Origin: Turicimonas muris
GTDB lineage: Bacteria; Pseudomonadota; Gammaproteobacteria; Burkholderiales; Burkholderiaceae_F
Length of the DNA stretch: 58,879 nt
Direction of reading: 5' to 3'
NCBI RefSeq assembly: GCF_002221595.1
Contig: NZ_NHMP01000012.1
Location: 1 to 58,879, forward strand
The first letter of the stretch is position 1. Every line of letters begins with the position of its first letter. Under the pieces are notes generated by a model. The model did not search any database and had not been told where the DNA came from. It saw only the letters and a list, made by a program, of their open reading frames with translations. A program made the position numbers and the translations under genes. Below, piece by piece: positions 1 to 10,052 of this stretch.

Positions 1-125
1 TACAGTTTAGAAAAGGCCCTGCGAACCGCATCTGGAACGTAGGGATGTTTACTGGAACCGCCTTGGTGCCGAACGGCATGCCAGGTGGTGTGAGAGGGAC
101 GGGTAATAACCGGCCCTACTCGATT
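1..125 (+). mobile_element. 3' end of a group II intron (domains V-VI), left copy
   Basis: The segment folds like the end of a bacterial group II intron. A domain V-like hairpin (about 55-92) has a 9-10 bp lower stem, a TG bulge on the 3' strand and a short upper stem closed by GAAC. It is followed by a domain VI-like hairpin from GAGAGGG (about 94) to the end, with an unpaired A about 7 nt before the 3' terminus (CTACTCGAT). The same 125 bases recur in reverse complement at 58753-58877, where sequence identity stops at the predicted intron end. The intron body and any reverse transcriptase would lie outside the window. The GAAC tetraloop is not a standard GNRA loop, so the exact class is uncertain. 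Confidence 0.65.
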
Positions 126-422
126 TCTGAGTTGTACTTTCTCAGCCTGTATGGGTACCTAAAAAGTGTGGTAAAAAACATACTCTAAAAATGGATTTTT
201 TCTGAGAAATGATGCGATTAGAGAAACGTAAAGAAAAAATAAAACATATTGATTTTTAAGGATAAAAATTCATTAAATTGTTATCCCTCCGTATTTCTAC
301 CAAAGATTTAACCCTATAAGAAAATTGCAAAAATAATATAATTTTCAGCAGTCAGTGCTCAGCTGACAAAGCTAGTGATTAGTAACTAATTGCTAAATAG
401 TACAAATTTAAGGAGAACTCCA
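126..422. other. Intergenic region between intron end and first flavoprotein gene
   Basis: No coding frame of note. It begins with the intron's 3' exon, including a small CTGAG...CTCAG hairpin at about 127-146, then becomes AT-rich. The part from about 340 carries the leader of the downstream gene, with a 13-bp palindrome at 378-390 and a Shine-Dalgarno at about 410-415. Confidence 0.5.
378..390. promoter_or_regulatory. 13-bp palindrome, possible operator or leader element
   Basis: ATTAGT-A-ACTAAT is a perfect dyad located 32 bp before the start codon of the flavoprotein gene. It could be a regulator-binding site. No cognate regulator is adjacent, because the left neighbour is the intron end. 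Confidence 0.3.
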
Positions 423-1862
423 ATGAAAAAAATTCTCGTAGCATCACTTGTTTCTGCTGTTTTTGCTGTTCCTGCATTGGCAGCAGATAAAGCCGATGTC
501 ATCGTAGTCGGCGCTGGTGGTGCTGGTCTCTCCGCAGCTGTTACTGCTCATGATTTAGGCAAGAAAGTCATCGTTTTGGAAAAGATGGCTTACTTGGGAG
601 GTAACACTAATCGTGCAGCAGGCGGATTGAACGCCGCAGAATCTCAGCCTCAAGCCAAGGCAGGTATCAAGGACAGTAAAGAATCCCACTACAACGACAC
701 AATGAAGGGCGGCAAGTACTTGAACAACCCTGATTTGGTCCACACTCTTACCGATCACGCTGCCGAGTCTGTTGACTTCATCAACAGCTTGGGTGGTGAC
801 TTGACAGACGTCGGTATGATGGCGGGTGCTTCCCAGAAGCGTTCTCACCGTCCGACAGGCGGTGGTTTCGTTGGTGCTAACGTTGTTAAGACTTTAGCTC
901 AGGCTTCTAAGGACCGCGGTATCGATGTACGCACAATGGCTAAGGCTGATGAACTCATCGTTAAAGACGGTAAGGTTGTCGGTGTTAAGTACACAAAGGG
1001 CAAAAAACAGTATGAAGTCATGGCTCCTGCAGTTGTTTTGGCTGCCGGTGGCTTCTCTGCCAACCAGGATATGGTTGTTAAGTTGAATCCGAAGCTTAAA
1101 GGCTTTGCTACAACCAACCACACTGGCGCAACTGGCGACGGTATCACCTTAGGTGAAAAGGCTGGTGCTGCTACTGTTGACATGAAGCAGATTCAAACTC
1201 ACCCGACAGTTGTTCCGGGCAAAGGCGAAATGATCACTGAAGCTGTTCGCGGCAACGGTGCTATCCTCGTTAACAAAGACGGTAAGCGCTTCATCAACGA
1301 ACTTCAGACTCGCGACGTAGTTTCCGCTGCTGAACTCGCTCAAAAAGATAAAGTTGGCTTCCTCTTATTCGATAACGATGTTAGAAAGAGCCTTAAGGCT
1401 ATCGAAACTTACATCAAGGGCGGTATGGTTACTGAAGGAAAAGATCTTCACGAACTCGCTCAGAAGATTGGTGTCGATGGAAAACAGCTCCAGGCAACTG
1501 TAGATAAATACACTAAGGATCAGAAGGCTGGCAAAGATTCAGAATTCGGCCGTGCTGATATGCCAAGACCTCTTACTCAAGCCCCGTACTATGCAGTAAT
1601 GGTTACACCTGCTGTTCACCATACAATGGGCGGTTTGAGAATTAACTCTCAGGCTCAGGTTCTTGACACTAAAGGTCACGTTATTCCTGGTCTCTTTGCT
1701 GCCGGTGAAGTTACAGGCGGTGTCCACGGTGCAAACCGTTTAGGCGGCAACGCTATGGCTGATATCGTTACATTCGGTAGAATCGCCGGACGTAATGCTT
1801 CCCAACAGCCGACAGGGGTTATCATTCCTCGCGGTGAAGCTCCAAAAGCAGCTGCTAAGTAA
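423..1862 (+). CDS. Secreted FAD-dependent fumarate/urocanate-reductase-like flavoprotein
   Basis: 479 aa. Starting at 423 gives a clean Sec signal peptide (MKKILVASLVSAVFAVPALA) and an AAGGAG ribosome-binding site; an in-frame ATG at 390 would spoil both. The mature protein begins at once with the FAD dinucleotide fold (DVIVVGAGGAGLSAAV) and ends with the FAD-binding GLFAAGEVTGG and ANRLGGNAMADIVTFGRIAG. The fumarate-reductase family residues are visible: His in QTHPT, Arg/Glu in KDGKRFINE, His in HHTMGG and Arg in ANRLGG. It has neither a haem domain nor an FMN_bind domain, so electrons must come from a separate partner. Members of this family reduce fumarate, urocanate, methacrylate and similar enoates; the substrate cannot be told here. 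It is a single-gene unit followed by a strong terminator. Confidence 0.88.
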   Translation: MKKILVASLVSAVFAVPALAADKADVIVVGAGGAGLSAAVTAHDLGKKVIVLEKMAYLGGNTNRAAGGLNAAESQPQAKAGIKDSKESHYNDTMKGGKYLNNPDLVHTLTDHAAESVDFINSLGGDLTDVGMMAGASQKRSHRPTGGGFVGANVVKTLAQASKDRGIDVRTMAKADELIVKDGKVVGVKYTKGKKQYEVMAPAVVLAAGGFSANQDMVVKLNPKLKGFATTNHTGATGDGITLGEKAGAATVDMKQIQTHPTVVPGKGEMITEAVRGNGAILVNKDGKRFINELQTRDVVSAAELAQKDKVGFLLFDNDVRKSLKAIETYIKGGMVTEGKDLHELAQKIGVDGKQLQATVDKYTKDQKAGKDSEFGRADMPRPLTQAPYYAVMVTPAVHHTMGGLRINSQAQVLDTKGHVIPGLFAAGEVTGGVHGANRLGGNAMADIVTFGRIAGRNASQQPTGVIIPRGEAPKAAAK

Positions 1863-1879
1863 TAAGATCGTTAGGTAAA

Positions 1880-1911
1880 AACAGAGGTCGAGTGTTCGGC
1901 CTCTGTTTTTT
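1880..1911 (+). terminator. Rho-independent terminator of the flavoprotein gene
   Basis: AACAGAGGTCGA pairs with TCGGCCTCTGTT (one T-G wobble) around a GTGT loop and runs into a T tract. It begins 17 nt after the stop codon. Confidence 0.88.
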
Positions 1912-1921
1912 CGAGAAATTC

Positions 1922-1945
1922 AAAAGCGCCTCAAGGGCGCTTTTT
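1922..1945. terminator. Bidirectional terminator between convergent genes
   Basis: AAAGCGCC / GGGCGCTTT hairpin flanked by A's on the left and T's on the right. It can end transcripts from both sides, chiefly the minus-strand leuS cluster that stops at 1957. Confidence 0.75.
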
Positions 1946-1956
1946 CAACGGTGGAA

Positions 1957-3063
1957 TTAACCTACTTGGTTAAGAACCATCTTTTCTAATACTGCAACAC
2001 CGTTGCGTAATGATTCAGGGTTCATAGTCATCTTCGGATCGTGAAGGCCCGGAGTGACGCCTGCACCTACGCCGATGTAAGCGGTACGAATAGAAGGTTT
2101 CTTCTGAACGAAATAGTGGAAATCTTCTCCGCCGCCTCCGCAGTCTTTGGCTAACTTGTCATCGCCCAAGACTTCTTTAATAATACCTGCGGTTTCAGCA
2201 ACCAATCCTTCATCGTATTCAGCTGCAGGAATGATTCCGCCGGGGAAATTAACGGTAGCTTCAACGCCGACTGCCTCAGCGGCATTAAGGATGGCTCTCT
2301 TAATTTTGTCCAACATTTCTTTCATTGTCGGATTATCTTGAGCACGGCAGTCTAAGATCATCTTGCCATGGTCCGGAATGATGTTGGAGGCAGAACCGCA
2401 GCAGTTGATTGCTGTTACCTTGGCAGACCAGACTTTGCCCGGGTTCATCCAAATAGCATTGACTGCGTTAGTTGCTAAAACAGCTGCTTCAACAACGCTG
2501 CATCCCAAATGGGGACGAGCAGCATGACAAGTTTTGCCCTTTAATTCAACTTCAAGGAAAGTACTGGAAGTGTGGCGAACAGCAGCGCAAACTGTTCCGT
2601 CAGGAATATCTTGAATCGGGCGAACGTGAGCGCCGAAAGCAACGTCAACATCGTCGAGTACGCCATCTTCGATAGATCTTACTGCACCAAGCAATGTCTC
2701 TTCAGCCGGCTGGAAGAAGAGTTTTACGCGTCCTTTCTTGACATTACCGACTAACTTAGCAGCTAAAGCAAGAAGCATAGCGGTATGAGAATCGTGACCG
2801 CATGCATGAATGGAGCATGGTTTGTTGTCGATTACGAATGGAAGGGCATCCATGTCGGCTCTTACCATGACTGTAGGACCAGGTTCAGTTCCGTCAATAT
2901 AGGCGACGACACCGGTTCCGCCAATTCCTGTCTGCGGGTTAAGACCAAGCTCTTTGAGCTTATTAACAACATATTTTGAAGTTTTTTCTTCATGGAATCC
3001 CAATTCCGGCATTTCATGAAGCTCAGTTCTCATTTGTACTACATCAAAGTCTTTTTCAGACAT
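1957..3063 (-). CDS. M20-family amidohydrolase (hippurate/N-acyl-amino-acid hydrolase type)
   Basis: 368 aa, with no signal peptide. The M20D family metal ligands are visible: SIHACGHDSHT, PAEE and the late GGGGEDFHYF, with a dimerisation domain in between (HAARPHLGCSVVEA). Such enzymes cleave the amide bond of N-acyl amino acids, hippurate or indole-acetyl conjugates in the cytoplasm; the substrate is not predictable. The gene is the last of the minus-strand leuS cluster, starting 4 nt after the rlmL-like stop, with AAGGAAT upstream of its ATG. At 368 aa it is slightly shorter than the usual 380-400. A second M20 enzyme sits at 38698-39903; the two are clearly different in sequence. Confidence 0.85.
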   Translation of the reverse strand: MSEKDFDVVQMRTELHEMPELGFHEEKTSKYVVNKLKELGLNPQTGIGGTGVVAYIDGTEPGPTVMVRADMDALPFVIDNKPCSIHACGHDSHTAMLLALAAKLVGNVKKGRVKLFFQPAEETLLGAVRSIEDGVLDDVDVAFGAHVRPIQDIPDGTVCAAVRHTSSTFLEVELKGKTCHAARPHLGCSVVEAAVLATNAVNAIWMNPGKVWSAKVTAINCCGSASNIIPDHGKMILDCRAQDNPTMKEMLDKIKRAILNAAEAVGVEATVNFPGGIIPAAEYDEGLVAETAGIIKEVLGDDKLAKDCGGGGEDFHYFVQKKPSIRTAYIGVGAGVTPGLHDPKMTMNPESLRNGVAVLEKMVLNQVG

Positions 3064-3067
3064 ATTC

Positions 3068-4276
3068 TTATTCCTTTGGTGATGAGGTTTTCACTGCCTT
3101 CGACTCTCTGCGGTTGGAACCGGGAATCATCAAAAAGCGGAAGAATCTGCATTCTAGCGGACCGTTAAAGATCACTATCTTTCTAGATTCCTGCAATCTT
3201 ATTTGACGAGGTAAGTTCAGATCGCTGGTAAGCATCCAAACAACCCAGTTCTCAAAATTATGCTTGAGGTTGTCGGCAACGTTTTTCATCATGGAAGCAA
3301 CGGAAGCAGACTTCGGATTTGATTGTTCACCGTAAGGAGGGTTCGCAATAATGACTCCGGAAGTCTCCGACGTTGGTCTTGCCTCTCTTGCATCGCATGG
3401 GAAAAACTTAATTTTACGCTCAATCAATAGCTTTGTTAATCCGGCTAACTGGGCATTCTTACTAGCTTTCTCTATGATCTGAGTAGAAATATCGCTGCCT
3501 GCAAGATTAATATCGACGTCCCAATTGATGGCGGCTCTTGCTTCAGTTTTAAGGGCTTGCCAGACTTCAGAATTAAAGAATTTAAATTTTTCAAATCCGA
3601 ATCTTCTTGTGATGCCCGGAGCCATATTGATTGCGATTGTGGCCGCTTCAATAATAATCGTTCCTGATCCGCAGAAGGGATCATATAAGGGCTGAGAAGG
3701 CTCCCAACCGGAAAGTCCGATCAATCCTGCGGCCAGGTTTTCTTTCAGCGGTGCTTCTCCTTTATCCCGTCTCCAACCTCTCTTGAACAAGGATTCACCG
3801 GAGGTGTCAAGATAGAGAGTGACTTTTTGGTTGTCTACAAAAACGAAAATCTGGATATCCGGGTTGTGTTTTTCAACGTCCGGGCGAGCTCCCGATCTTT
3901 CGCGGAAACGGTCGCAAACGGCATCCTTAACTCTTAAAGTTAGGAACTTTATGCTCTTGAGAGGGCAATTCTTGGCTGACAGAGAAATCTTGATGGACTG
4001 TTTTTCCGTAAAGTAATTTTCCCAAGGAATGGAGAAGGTGAACTTGTAGATGTCGTCTTCCGTTCTGTAGTTTCTCTCGCCTACCTGCAGGAGAATACGT
4101 GAAGCATATCTCGTCCAAAGATTTGCCTTCATCATTCCCAGCGTTGTTGTTGTGAAGAAACAGCCGGCCTTTTTTGACTTGAATTCAGTAATGCCCAACT
4201 GTTTAAGCTCTTCTTCGAAGAGACTTTCTAAAGAAAGAGGTACTACGGCGTAGTATTTGTTTAGCTTTTCGCTCAT
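3068..4276 (-). CDS. rlmL: THUMP-domain 23S rRNA (guanine-N2)-methyltransferase, RlmL type
   Basis: 402 aa. The N-terminal part ([21 protein letters not shown], then the THUMP region to about residue 165) matches the RlmL/YpsC family. The C-terminal Rossmann methyltransferase has the SAM region [14 protein letters not shown] and the catalytic motif IANPPYGEQ. The length corresponds to the RlmL half of the E. coli RlmKL fusion, so RlmK is not fused here. It probably makes m2G2445 in 23S rRNA. Its ATG overlaps the proA stop (ATGA, 4 nt), which indicates translational coupling within the cluster. Confidence 0.85.
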   Translation of the reverse strand: MSEKLNKYYAVVPLSLESLFEEELKQLGITEFKSKKAGCFFTTTTLGMMKANLWTRYASRILLQVGERNYRTEDDIYKFTFSIPWENYFTEKQSIKISLSAKNCPLKSIKFLTLRVKDAVCDRFRERSGARPDVEKHNPDIQIFVFVDNQKVTLYLDTSGESLFKRGWRRDKGEAPLKENLAAGLIGLSGWEPSQPLYDPFCGSGTIIIEAATIAINMAPGITRRFGFEKFKFFNSEVWQALKTEARAAINWDVDINLAGSDISTQIIEKASKNAQLAGLTKLLIERKIKFFPCDAREARPTSETSGVIIANPPYGEQSNPKSASVASMMKNVADNLKHNFENWVVWMLTSDLNLPRQIRLQESRKIVIFNGPLECRFFRFLMIPGSNRRESKAVKTSSPKE

Positions 4277-5562
4277 TTTCTTAATTCCCCGTGTCCAATT
4301 ACGATGTACTTAAGGCTGGTCAGTCCCTCCAGACCAACAGGTCCTCTAGCATGTAACTTATCGTTGGAAATGCCGATTTCTGCTCCTAGGCCATATTCAA
4401 AGCCGTCTGCAAATCTGGTGGAGGTGTTGAGCATGATGGAAGAGGAATCGACTTCTCTAAGAAATTTTTGACTGGATACCAAATTGTTAGTGATGATGGA
4501 ATCCGTGTGTTTAGATCCGTATTGATTAATGTGTTCTATCGCTTTATCCACACTGGAGACTATTTTTATAGAAAGAATAGGTGCGTTATATTCTGTTGAC
4601 CAATCTTCTTCGGATGCAGTTTTGATGTCATCGAAGCCTGCGTCCGTCAGAATTTCCCTTGATTCTGGATCGCAGCGGAGCTCCACCCCTTTCTCTAAAT
4701 AAATAGAGGCCATTTTTGGAAGAAAGATGGCTGCGATATTTTTATTCACAAGAAGAGTTTCCATAGCGTTGCATGGAGAAAATCTCTGTGTCTTTGCATT
4801 GTCACACACTTTCCAAGCGAGTTCCAAATCCGCACTCATATCAACATAAGTATGGCAGATGCCGTCCAAGTGTTTGATCATCGGAACGGTGGCTTCTTCC
4901 ATAAGCCTTGAAATTAAGCTCTTTCCGCCTCTGGGCACAATTACATCTACGTATTTTCTGGCCGTGATAAGAGCACCGACCAATTCTCTATCCGGGTTGG
5001 TGATAACTTGAACTGATTCTTCGGGAAGATAGTTAAGTCTCAAAGCTTCTTGGATGCATTCGCCAAGGACTTGGTTAGAGCATCTGGCATCGGAGCCTCC
5101 ACGCAAGATGACGGCATTTCCGCTTTTTAAACATAAAGCCGCTGCATCAATCGTTACATTCGGACGAGATTCGTAGATGATTCCGATTACTCCGAGGGGA
5201 ACTCTCATCCTTCCGACTTGGATGCCGGAGGGCTGAGGCTTCATCTCTAAGATTTCACCAATCGGGTCGTTGAGTCCTGCGATTTGTTTTAGGCCAATGC
5301 ACATTTGGTTTAAAACTTTCTCTGAAATCGTTAATCTGTCAAGAAAGGCTTCGGACAATCCTTTCTCTTTACCCGCTATCAAATCTTTTTCATTTGCGAG
5401 ATAGATTTTCTCAGCATTTTTTAAAAGCAAATCAGCAAGAGTATTTAGAGTGTTGTTTTTTACTTGGGCAGGAGTTTTAGCCAGAATAGTGGCTGCTTTT
5501 CGTGCTTTTTCCCCAAGGTGTTTCATGTATTCAGCATTTTGTGCGCTAATGGTAGAGGACAT
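4273..5562 (-). CDS. proA: Gamma-glutamyl phosphate reductase
   Basis: 429 aa, typical length for ProA. This enzyme carries out the second step of proline biosynthesis, reducing gamma-glutamyl phosphate to glutamate semialdehyde with NADPH. The aldehyde-dehydrogenase-like fold shows the family signatures: [20 protein letters not shown], the glycine-rich LRGGSDA, and the active-site cysteine in [15 protein letters not shown]. It lies between holA (2-nt gap) and rlmL (4-nt overlap). No proB (glutamate 5-kinase) is present in the window. A putP proline/Na+ symporter is found at 34176-35669 but is not linked. Confidence 0.95.
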   Translation of the reverse strand: MSSTISAQNAEYMKHLGEKARKAATILAKTPAQVKNNTLNTLADLLLKNAEKIYLANEKDLIAGKEKGLSEAFLDRLTISEKVLNQMCIGLKQIAGLNDPIGEILEMKPQPSGIQVGRMRVPLGVIGIIYESRPNVTIDAAALCLKSGNAVILRGGSDARCSNQVLGECIQEALRLNYLPEESVQVITNPDRELVGALITARKYVDVIVPRGGKSLISRLMEEATVPMIKHLDGICHTYVDMSADLELAWKVCDNAKTQRFSPCNAMETLLVNKNIAAIFLPKMASIYLEKGVELRCDPESREILTDAGFDDIKTASEEDWSTEYNAPILSIKIVSSVDKAIEHINQYGSKHTDSIITNNLVSSQKFLREVDSSSIMLNTSTRFADGFEYGLGAEIGISNDKLHARGPVGLEGLTSLKYIVIGHGELRK

Positions 5563-5564
5563 AA

Positions 5565-6551
5565 TTATCTCCTGCTAATACAAAGTAAAAGAGCTGCGGC
5601 TTTTAATTCTTGCCATGGATCTCCTTGCGATTGGGAAACCTTAAAGCCTTTGGACATTTTTTCTACATTGTTGTAGCGATGTACCACTTTTTCCAAAAGA
5701 GCCAAAGGCACACGGCGAGCAAGGTTTGCAAGCATCGTTTTGCGAGAAGGCAAGCCTCTTATAGAAGAAGGAGAGCCTCCTTGATTTAATAAAATCAGAT
5801 TTCTAATATCATCATTCAAAAGCCAAAGGAAGGAGGGGATGCTGACGTTTTCTCCTTTAAGACCATCAATGATTTTTGAAATTCGTTGAACGTTACCTTC
5901 AAGAATTGAATCAGCTAAATCTTGAGGATTGAATCGAGAAACATCTGAAACCGCTTCCAAAAGGTCTTTCAGCTCGATATTTCCCCGAGGACAAAGAAGG
6001 GCAAGTTTGTTGATTTCCTGAGCACAAGCCAGTAAATTGCCTTCGGTGGAGGCGGCTAAGAATTGCGCTGCTTCTTCAGAAAGATTTTGCCCGTTTATCG
6101 AAGCTCTTTTTCTAATCCACCCTGGTAGTTGCTGTCTGGAAACTAGTCCGGCGTTAATAATGGCCGCAGAAGAAGAGATTTTTTTAAACCAGGCTTTTTT
6201 TTGATATTCATATAAGGCACCGGGCAAAGAAATCACCGCAATTAGACCGTCACCGACTGCTTCGGCTAAAGCGGCCAGAGCTTCGGGGCCTTTTTTTAAA
6301 CCCGGATTTCCCGTGGTCAGCCTGATTTCAATGAGCTTTTTCTCTCCGAAAAGGGACATATCGCCCATCGATTGAAGAAGAGGAGAATAATCCGACGTTC
6401 CGTCAAAATTAAAGCTGACTCTTTCGGTAAAACCTTGTTTTCTAGCTTCAGCTCTTATTTGGTCCAAGGACTCAATAGCAATGAGATCCTCTTCTCCAAC
6501 GATGATAGTTAGAGGATTGAGTCTAACGGAGGTTCCTGCAAAATTAGCCAT
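5565..6551 (-). CDS. holA: DNA polymerase III delta subunit
   Basis: 328 aa from the internal ATG at 6551 ([20 protein letters not shown]). The open frame extends upstream to 6608 but that part lies within lptE and lacks family similarity. Delta is the clamp-loader wrench that opens the beta clamp. Family features are the N-terminal [20 protein letters not shown], the central SFNFDG...[21 protein letters not shown], and a helical C-terminal collar domain. The start codon overlaps the end of lptE by 8 nt. The lptE-holA pair is conserved in many proteobacteria downstream of leuS, supporting the assignment. Confidence 0.92.
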   Translation of the reverse strand: MANFAGTSVRLNPLTIIVGEEDLIAIESLDQIRAEARKQGFTERVSFNFDGTSDYSPLLQSMGDMSLFGEKKLIEIRLTTGNPGLKKGPEALAALAEAVGDGLIAVISLPGALYEYQKKAWFKKISSSAAIINAGLVSRQQLPGWIRKRASINGQNLSEEAAQFLAASTEGNLLACAQEINKLALLCPRGNIELKDLLEAVSDVSRFNPQDLADSILEGNVQRISKIIDGLKGENVSIPSFLWLLNDDIRNLILLNQGGSPSSIRGLPSRKTMLANLARRVPLALLEKVVHRYNNVEKMSKGFKVSQSQGDPWQELKAAALLLCISRR

Positions 6552-7083
6552 CAACTTTCTTAGCTTGTTGCACCTGTTCCGGCGTGAGATGAGAGAGTCG
6601 GTTAACAATTAAATGGATGATGTTCGTTTCCATTTCTTGATATAGAAGCTGTTCTTCCTGGGCACGGCCGTTGTAATCGCGTTCGTCCCATGTCATTTCT
6701 CTGGAAGTAGAGACTGTAGTTGGAGGAATAACTTCGGCTCCGTTTTGCAAAGTAACGGTAAAACGGGCTGATAAGATTAAGCTGTATATTCTGGCCTGAC
6801 CTTCGGAGTTATAAGCCAAAATAGAAGATCCACGGTTCAAAGAGATGAGTTTAAAGATGGCTTCGGCTTTTTCTTTATCTTCGACAATTTCTATGTCCGT
6901 ACGGGCGCGGAGATTTCGCTTGATCATGGCTCCGATTGCAGAGTTCGGCCCTAAATCAATGCACATGCTCTCGAGAGGTACTTCTTGAATTCCTCTTAGA
7001 TGCCATCCGCATCCGCTTAGCAGTAGGGCAGAGAATGCGACAAAGGAACGTCTGTTCAATCCGCCGGTATTTTTAAAACTCAT
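6544..7083 (-). CDS. lptE: LPS-assembly lipoprotein LptE
   Basis: 179 aa outer-membrane lipoprotein that plugs LptD and helps insert lipopolysaccharide. The N-terminus has a twin-Arg-containing charged region, a hydrophobic stretch and a lipobox (LLLSGC), immediately followed by GWHLRG, the characteristic start of mature LptE. The remainder shows the alternating beta/alpha pattern of the family, including the region around residues 100-145. The gene lies between leuS and holA, the canonical proteobacterial location. Confidence 0.92.
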   Translation of the reverse strand: MSFKNTGGLNRRSFVAFSALLLSGCGWHLRGIQEVPLESMCIDLGPNSAIGAMIKRNLRARTDIEIVEDKEKAEAIFKLISLNRGSSILAYNSEGQARIYSLILSARFTVTLQNGAEVIPPTTVSTSREMTWDERDYNGRAQEEQLLYQEMETNIIHLIVNRLSHLTPEQVQQAKKVDG

Positions 7084-7104
7084 GGGTTTTTCACTTTGGA
7101 AAAG

Positions 7105-7127
7105 AGGCAGGAAGAAGCTTCCTGCCT
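7105..7127 (-). terminator. Perfect hairpin between leuS and lptE
   Basis: AGGCAGGAAG-AAG-CTTCCTGCCT is a perfect 10-bp inverted repeat in the 56-nt gap. On the minus strand it is followed by CTTTT, a weak U tract. It may act as a partial terminator or mRNA-processing/stability element that lowers expression of the genes after leuS. Confidence 0.45.
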
Positions 7128-7139
7128 CCGGTTTATCAA

Positions 7140-9773
7140 CTAAACAACAATGTTAACAAGTTTCTTCGGAACCACGATAATCTTTCTCGGTTCCTTGCCG
7201 TCGATGAAGCGGACAGCATCCGGATTTGCCAGCGCTGCTTTCTTAATGTCCTCAGTGCCGGCGTCAACAGGAACAGTGAATTGACCTCTTAACTTGCCGT
7301 TGATCTGGATCATGTACTTGATTTCGTCAGAAACCAAAGCGGAATTGTCCACTTCAGGCCATGCGGCATCCAAAATGGATGTGCCGGTTCTTTCTTCGTA
7401 ACTCAAATCTTCAAATAATTGAGCACAAATATGAGGCGCAATCGGATAAAGGGTACGAAGCAGAATGGAGAAGCCTTCATTGATAACGGCTTTTGTTCCT
7501 TGTTGATCTTTGTTTTTTAAGGTATCCAAAGAGTTCAGCATCTTCATTGCGGCAGAAACAACGGTGTTGTACTGCATGCGGTCCAAGTCATAAGTGGCTT
7601 GTTTGAGAGCTGTGTAGATTTCTTTTCTCACTTCTTTATCTTCATGAGACAAAGGAGCGTCAACAACCTGAACATTTTCGCGGATAATGTCCTGGTTCTT
7701 GAAGCCAAAAGCCCATAAGCGCTTCAGGAAACGGAAGGTACCTTCAGCTCCGGAATCGCTCCAGGCAGCGCTCTGATCGGGTGGTCCGGCGAACATAACG
7801 AAAGCACGGGCGGTATCGGCACCGAATTTGCCGATAATCGCAGACGGCTCAACAACGTTATTCTTGGATTTAGACATCTTTTCAATGCCGCCGCTCTTGA
7901 CCGGAAGTCCGTCTTCCTTGCAGGTAATGCTAACCGGTTTGCCCTTAGCATCGTATTCAATATTCAATTCGCTCGGATAGAACCAGCGTTTTCCGCCGTC
8001 AGGCAGTTCTCGGTAATAGCATTCTGCGGTAAGCATGCCTTGAGTAAAGAGGCGTTTGAACGGTTCGTCAAAGTTAACCAAGCCCAGGTCACGCATTACT
8101 TTGGTCCAGAAACGTGCATAGAGCAAATGGAGTACCGCATGCTCAATACCGCCGATATACTGATCCATCGGCATCCAGTAATCATTGCGCTTGTCAACCA
8201 TGGCTGTATCACAATCAGGAGAGCAATAGCGCATGTAGTACCAGCTGGAGTCTACGAAGGTATCCATCGTATCGGTTTCTCTCTTAGCAGGTGCACCGCA
8301 TTTCGGACACTTGCAATTCAAGAAGGCTTCGTCTTTATTGAGAGGATTGCCGGAGCCGTCCGGAATCAAGTTTTCGGGAAGTATTACCGGAAGGTCTTCT
8401 TCAGGGACCGGAACAGGGCCGCAGTGAGGACAGTGAACGATAGGAATCGGTGTGCCCCAATATCTCTGACGGGAGATGCCCCAGTCACGCAAACGGTATT
8501 GAACTTGGAGGTAGCCGAGATCAAGTGCTTTTAGGTCAGCTGCTACGGCTTCACGGGCTTCTTCGAAATTCAGGCCGTTATATTTGCCGGAATTCACGCA
8601 GAAAATATTTTCTTTATCTGCATACCAATCATGCCATTGGGTTTTGTCAAATTCATGACCTTCTTTACCGATTACTTGTTCGATAGGCAGACCGTACTTG
8701 AGGGCAAATGCGAAATCTCTTTCATCGTGAGCCGGTACGCCCATGACAGCGCCTTCACCGTAAGACATAAGCACATAGTTGCCCACCCACACTTCAACAT
8801 CTTTACCGGTAAGAGGATGTTTAACATAGAAGCCGGTCGGAATGCCTTTCTTTTCCATTGTGGCGATATCGGCTTCTGAAACAGAACCTTTTTGGCATTC
8901 TTTGACAAAGGCATCGACAGTCGGATTGTCTTTAGCAAGACGCAGTGCAAGGGGATGCTCTGCCGCAACTGCTACAAAGGTTACACCCATAATTGTGTCG
9001 GGTCTGGTTGTATAGACTTTGAGAACTTTTTTCTCGCCGTCCAACTCATATGGGAAGCTGCAATTTACGCCGTAAGATTTGCCGATCCAGTGTTCCTGCA
9101 TGCGGCGCACCTGTTCTGGCCAGCCGTCAAGAAGCTTCAAATCTTCCAAGAGTTCTTCAGCGTACTGTGTGATACCTAAGTAATATCCCGGAATTTCTCG
9201 TTTTTCTACGGGAGCTCCGCTGCGCCAACCCTTACCGTCAATGACTTGTTCATTTGCAAGAACGGTGTGGTCGACCGGGTCCCAGTTGACGATCTGAGTC
9301 TTGCGGTAAGCAATGCCTTTTTCAAGCATTTTTAAGAACATCCACTGATTCCAGCGGTAGTAATCCGGTTTGCAAGTTGTGACTTCGCGAGACCAGTCAA
9401 AAGCTAAGCCTAATGGTTCCATTTGGCTTTTCATATCGGCGATGTTTTGATAGGTCCACTCAGCCGGAGCAACGTTCTTATTGATAGCAGCATTTTCTGC
9501 AGGCAAACCGAAGGAATCCCATCCCATCGGAGTCATGACATTCATACCTTTCATGCGAAGGTATCTGTACATAACGTCATTGAGAGTGTAATTTCTGACA
9601 TGCCCCATATGAAGTTTTCCGCTCGGGTATGGAAGCATTGAACAGACATAGAACTTGGGTTTTTCTTTCCCGTTGGCATCTAAAGCGTGTTCTACCGCGC
9701 GGTAGACATCTTTGGCGCGCCAGTGGGCTTGTTGAGTGGTCTCAACTTCTGACGGTTCGTAAGTTTCGCGCAT
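7140..9773 (-). CDS. leuS: Leucyl-tRNA synthetase
   Basis: 877 aa class I synthetase that charges tRNA-Leu. The HIGH motif is in [15 protein letters not shown] (about residue 50) and KMSKS is in [15 protein letters not shown] (about residue 630). The long editing (CP1) domain carries the TTRPDT signature (about residue 255) and the [12 protein letters not shown] motif. The start at 9773 ([20 protein letters not shown]) matches the family's usual N-terminus. It is the first gene of the minus-strand cluster, so its promoter should be in 9774-10052, shared with the divergent helicase gene. Confidence 0.97.
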   Translation of the reverse strand: MRETYEPSEVETTQQAHWRAKDVYRAVEHALDANGKEKPKFYVCSMLPYPSGKLHMGHVRNYTLNDVMYRYLRMKGMNVMTPMGWDSFGLPAENAAINKNVAPAEWTYQNIADMKSQMEPLGLAFDWSREVTTCKPDYYRWNQWMFLKMLEKGIAYRKTQIVNWDPVDHTVLANEQVIDGKGWRSGAPVEKREIPGYYLGITQYAEELLEDLKLLDGWPEQVRRMQEHWIGKSYGVNCSFPYELDGEKKVLKVYTTRPDTIMGVTFVAVAAEHPLALRLAKDNPTVDAFVKECQKGSVSEADIATMEKKGIPTGFYVKHPLTGKDVEVWVGNYVLMSYGEGAVMGVPAHDERDFAFALKYGLPIEQVIGKEGHEFDKTQWHDWYADKENIFCVNSGKYNGLNFEEAREAVAADLKALDLGYLQVQYRLRDWGISRQRYWGTPIPIVHCPHCGPVPVPEEDLPVILPENLIPDGSGNPLNKDEAFLNCKCPKCGAPAKRETDTMDTFVDSSWYYMRYCSPDCDTAMVDKRNDYWMPMDQYIGGIEHAVLHLLYARFWTKVMRDLGLVNFDEPFKRLFTQGMLTAECYYRELPDGGKRWFYPSELNIEYDAKGKPVSITCKEDGLPVKSGGIEKMSKSKNNVVEPSAIIGKFGADTARAFVMFAGPPDQSAAWSDSGAEGTFRFLKRLWAFGFKNQDIIRENVQVVDAPLSHEDKEVRKEIYTALKQATYDLDRMQYNTVVSAAMKMLNSLDTLKNKDQQGTKAVINEGFSILLRTLYPIAPHICAQLFEDLSYEERTGTSILDAAWPEVDNSALVSDEIKYMIQINGKLRGQFTVPVDAGTEDIKKAALANPDAVRFIDGKEPRKIIVVPKKLVNIVV

Positions 9774-10052
9774 TTCTTCTTCGATTGAATGATCTATTAG
9801 AAAATCCTTTAATTATAAGGTTGGTTGTCCTTCTATTTTTTTACTCTTTGTGGTCAATTAATGTATTTCTATGCGTTAATTAGTAGGATTTTGAGATTTT
9901 TTAAGAAAAAACTTTTATTATCAATTGGTTGAAAATGAAAATACAAAAAGTTCTTTTCTGCAGTGAATCACAAACTCCAAATCTTTTAACCAAATAGGTG
10001 CTACGAACTAGGAATTCTCATTAGACTTCACTTCCTCAAAAAAAAGGAAGAA

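Noticed and set aside
8040-8534. 164-codon open frame antisense to leuS
   Set aside because: It is fully contained in leuS with no independent support.
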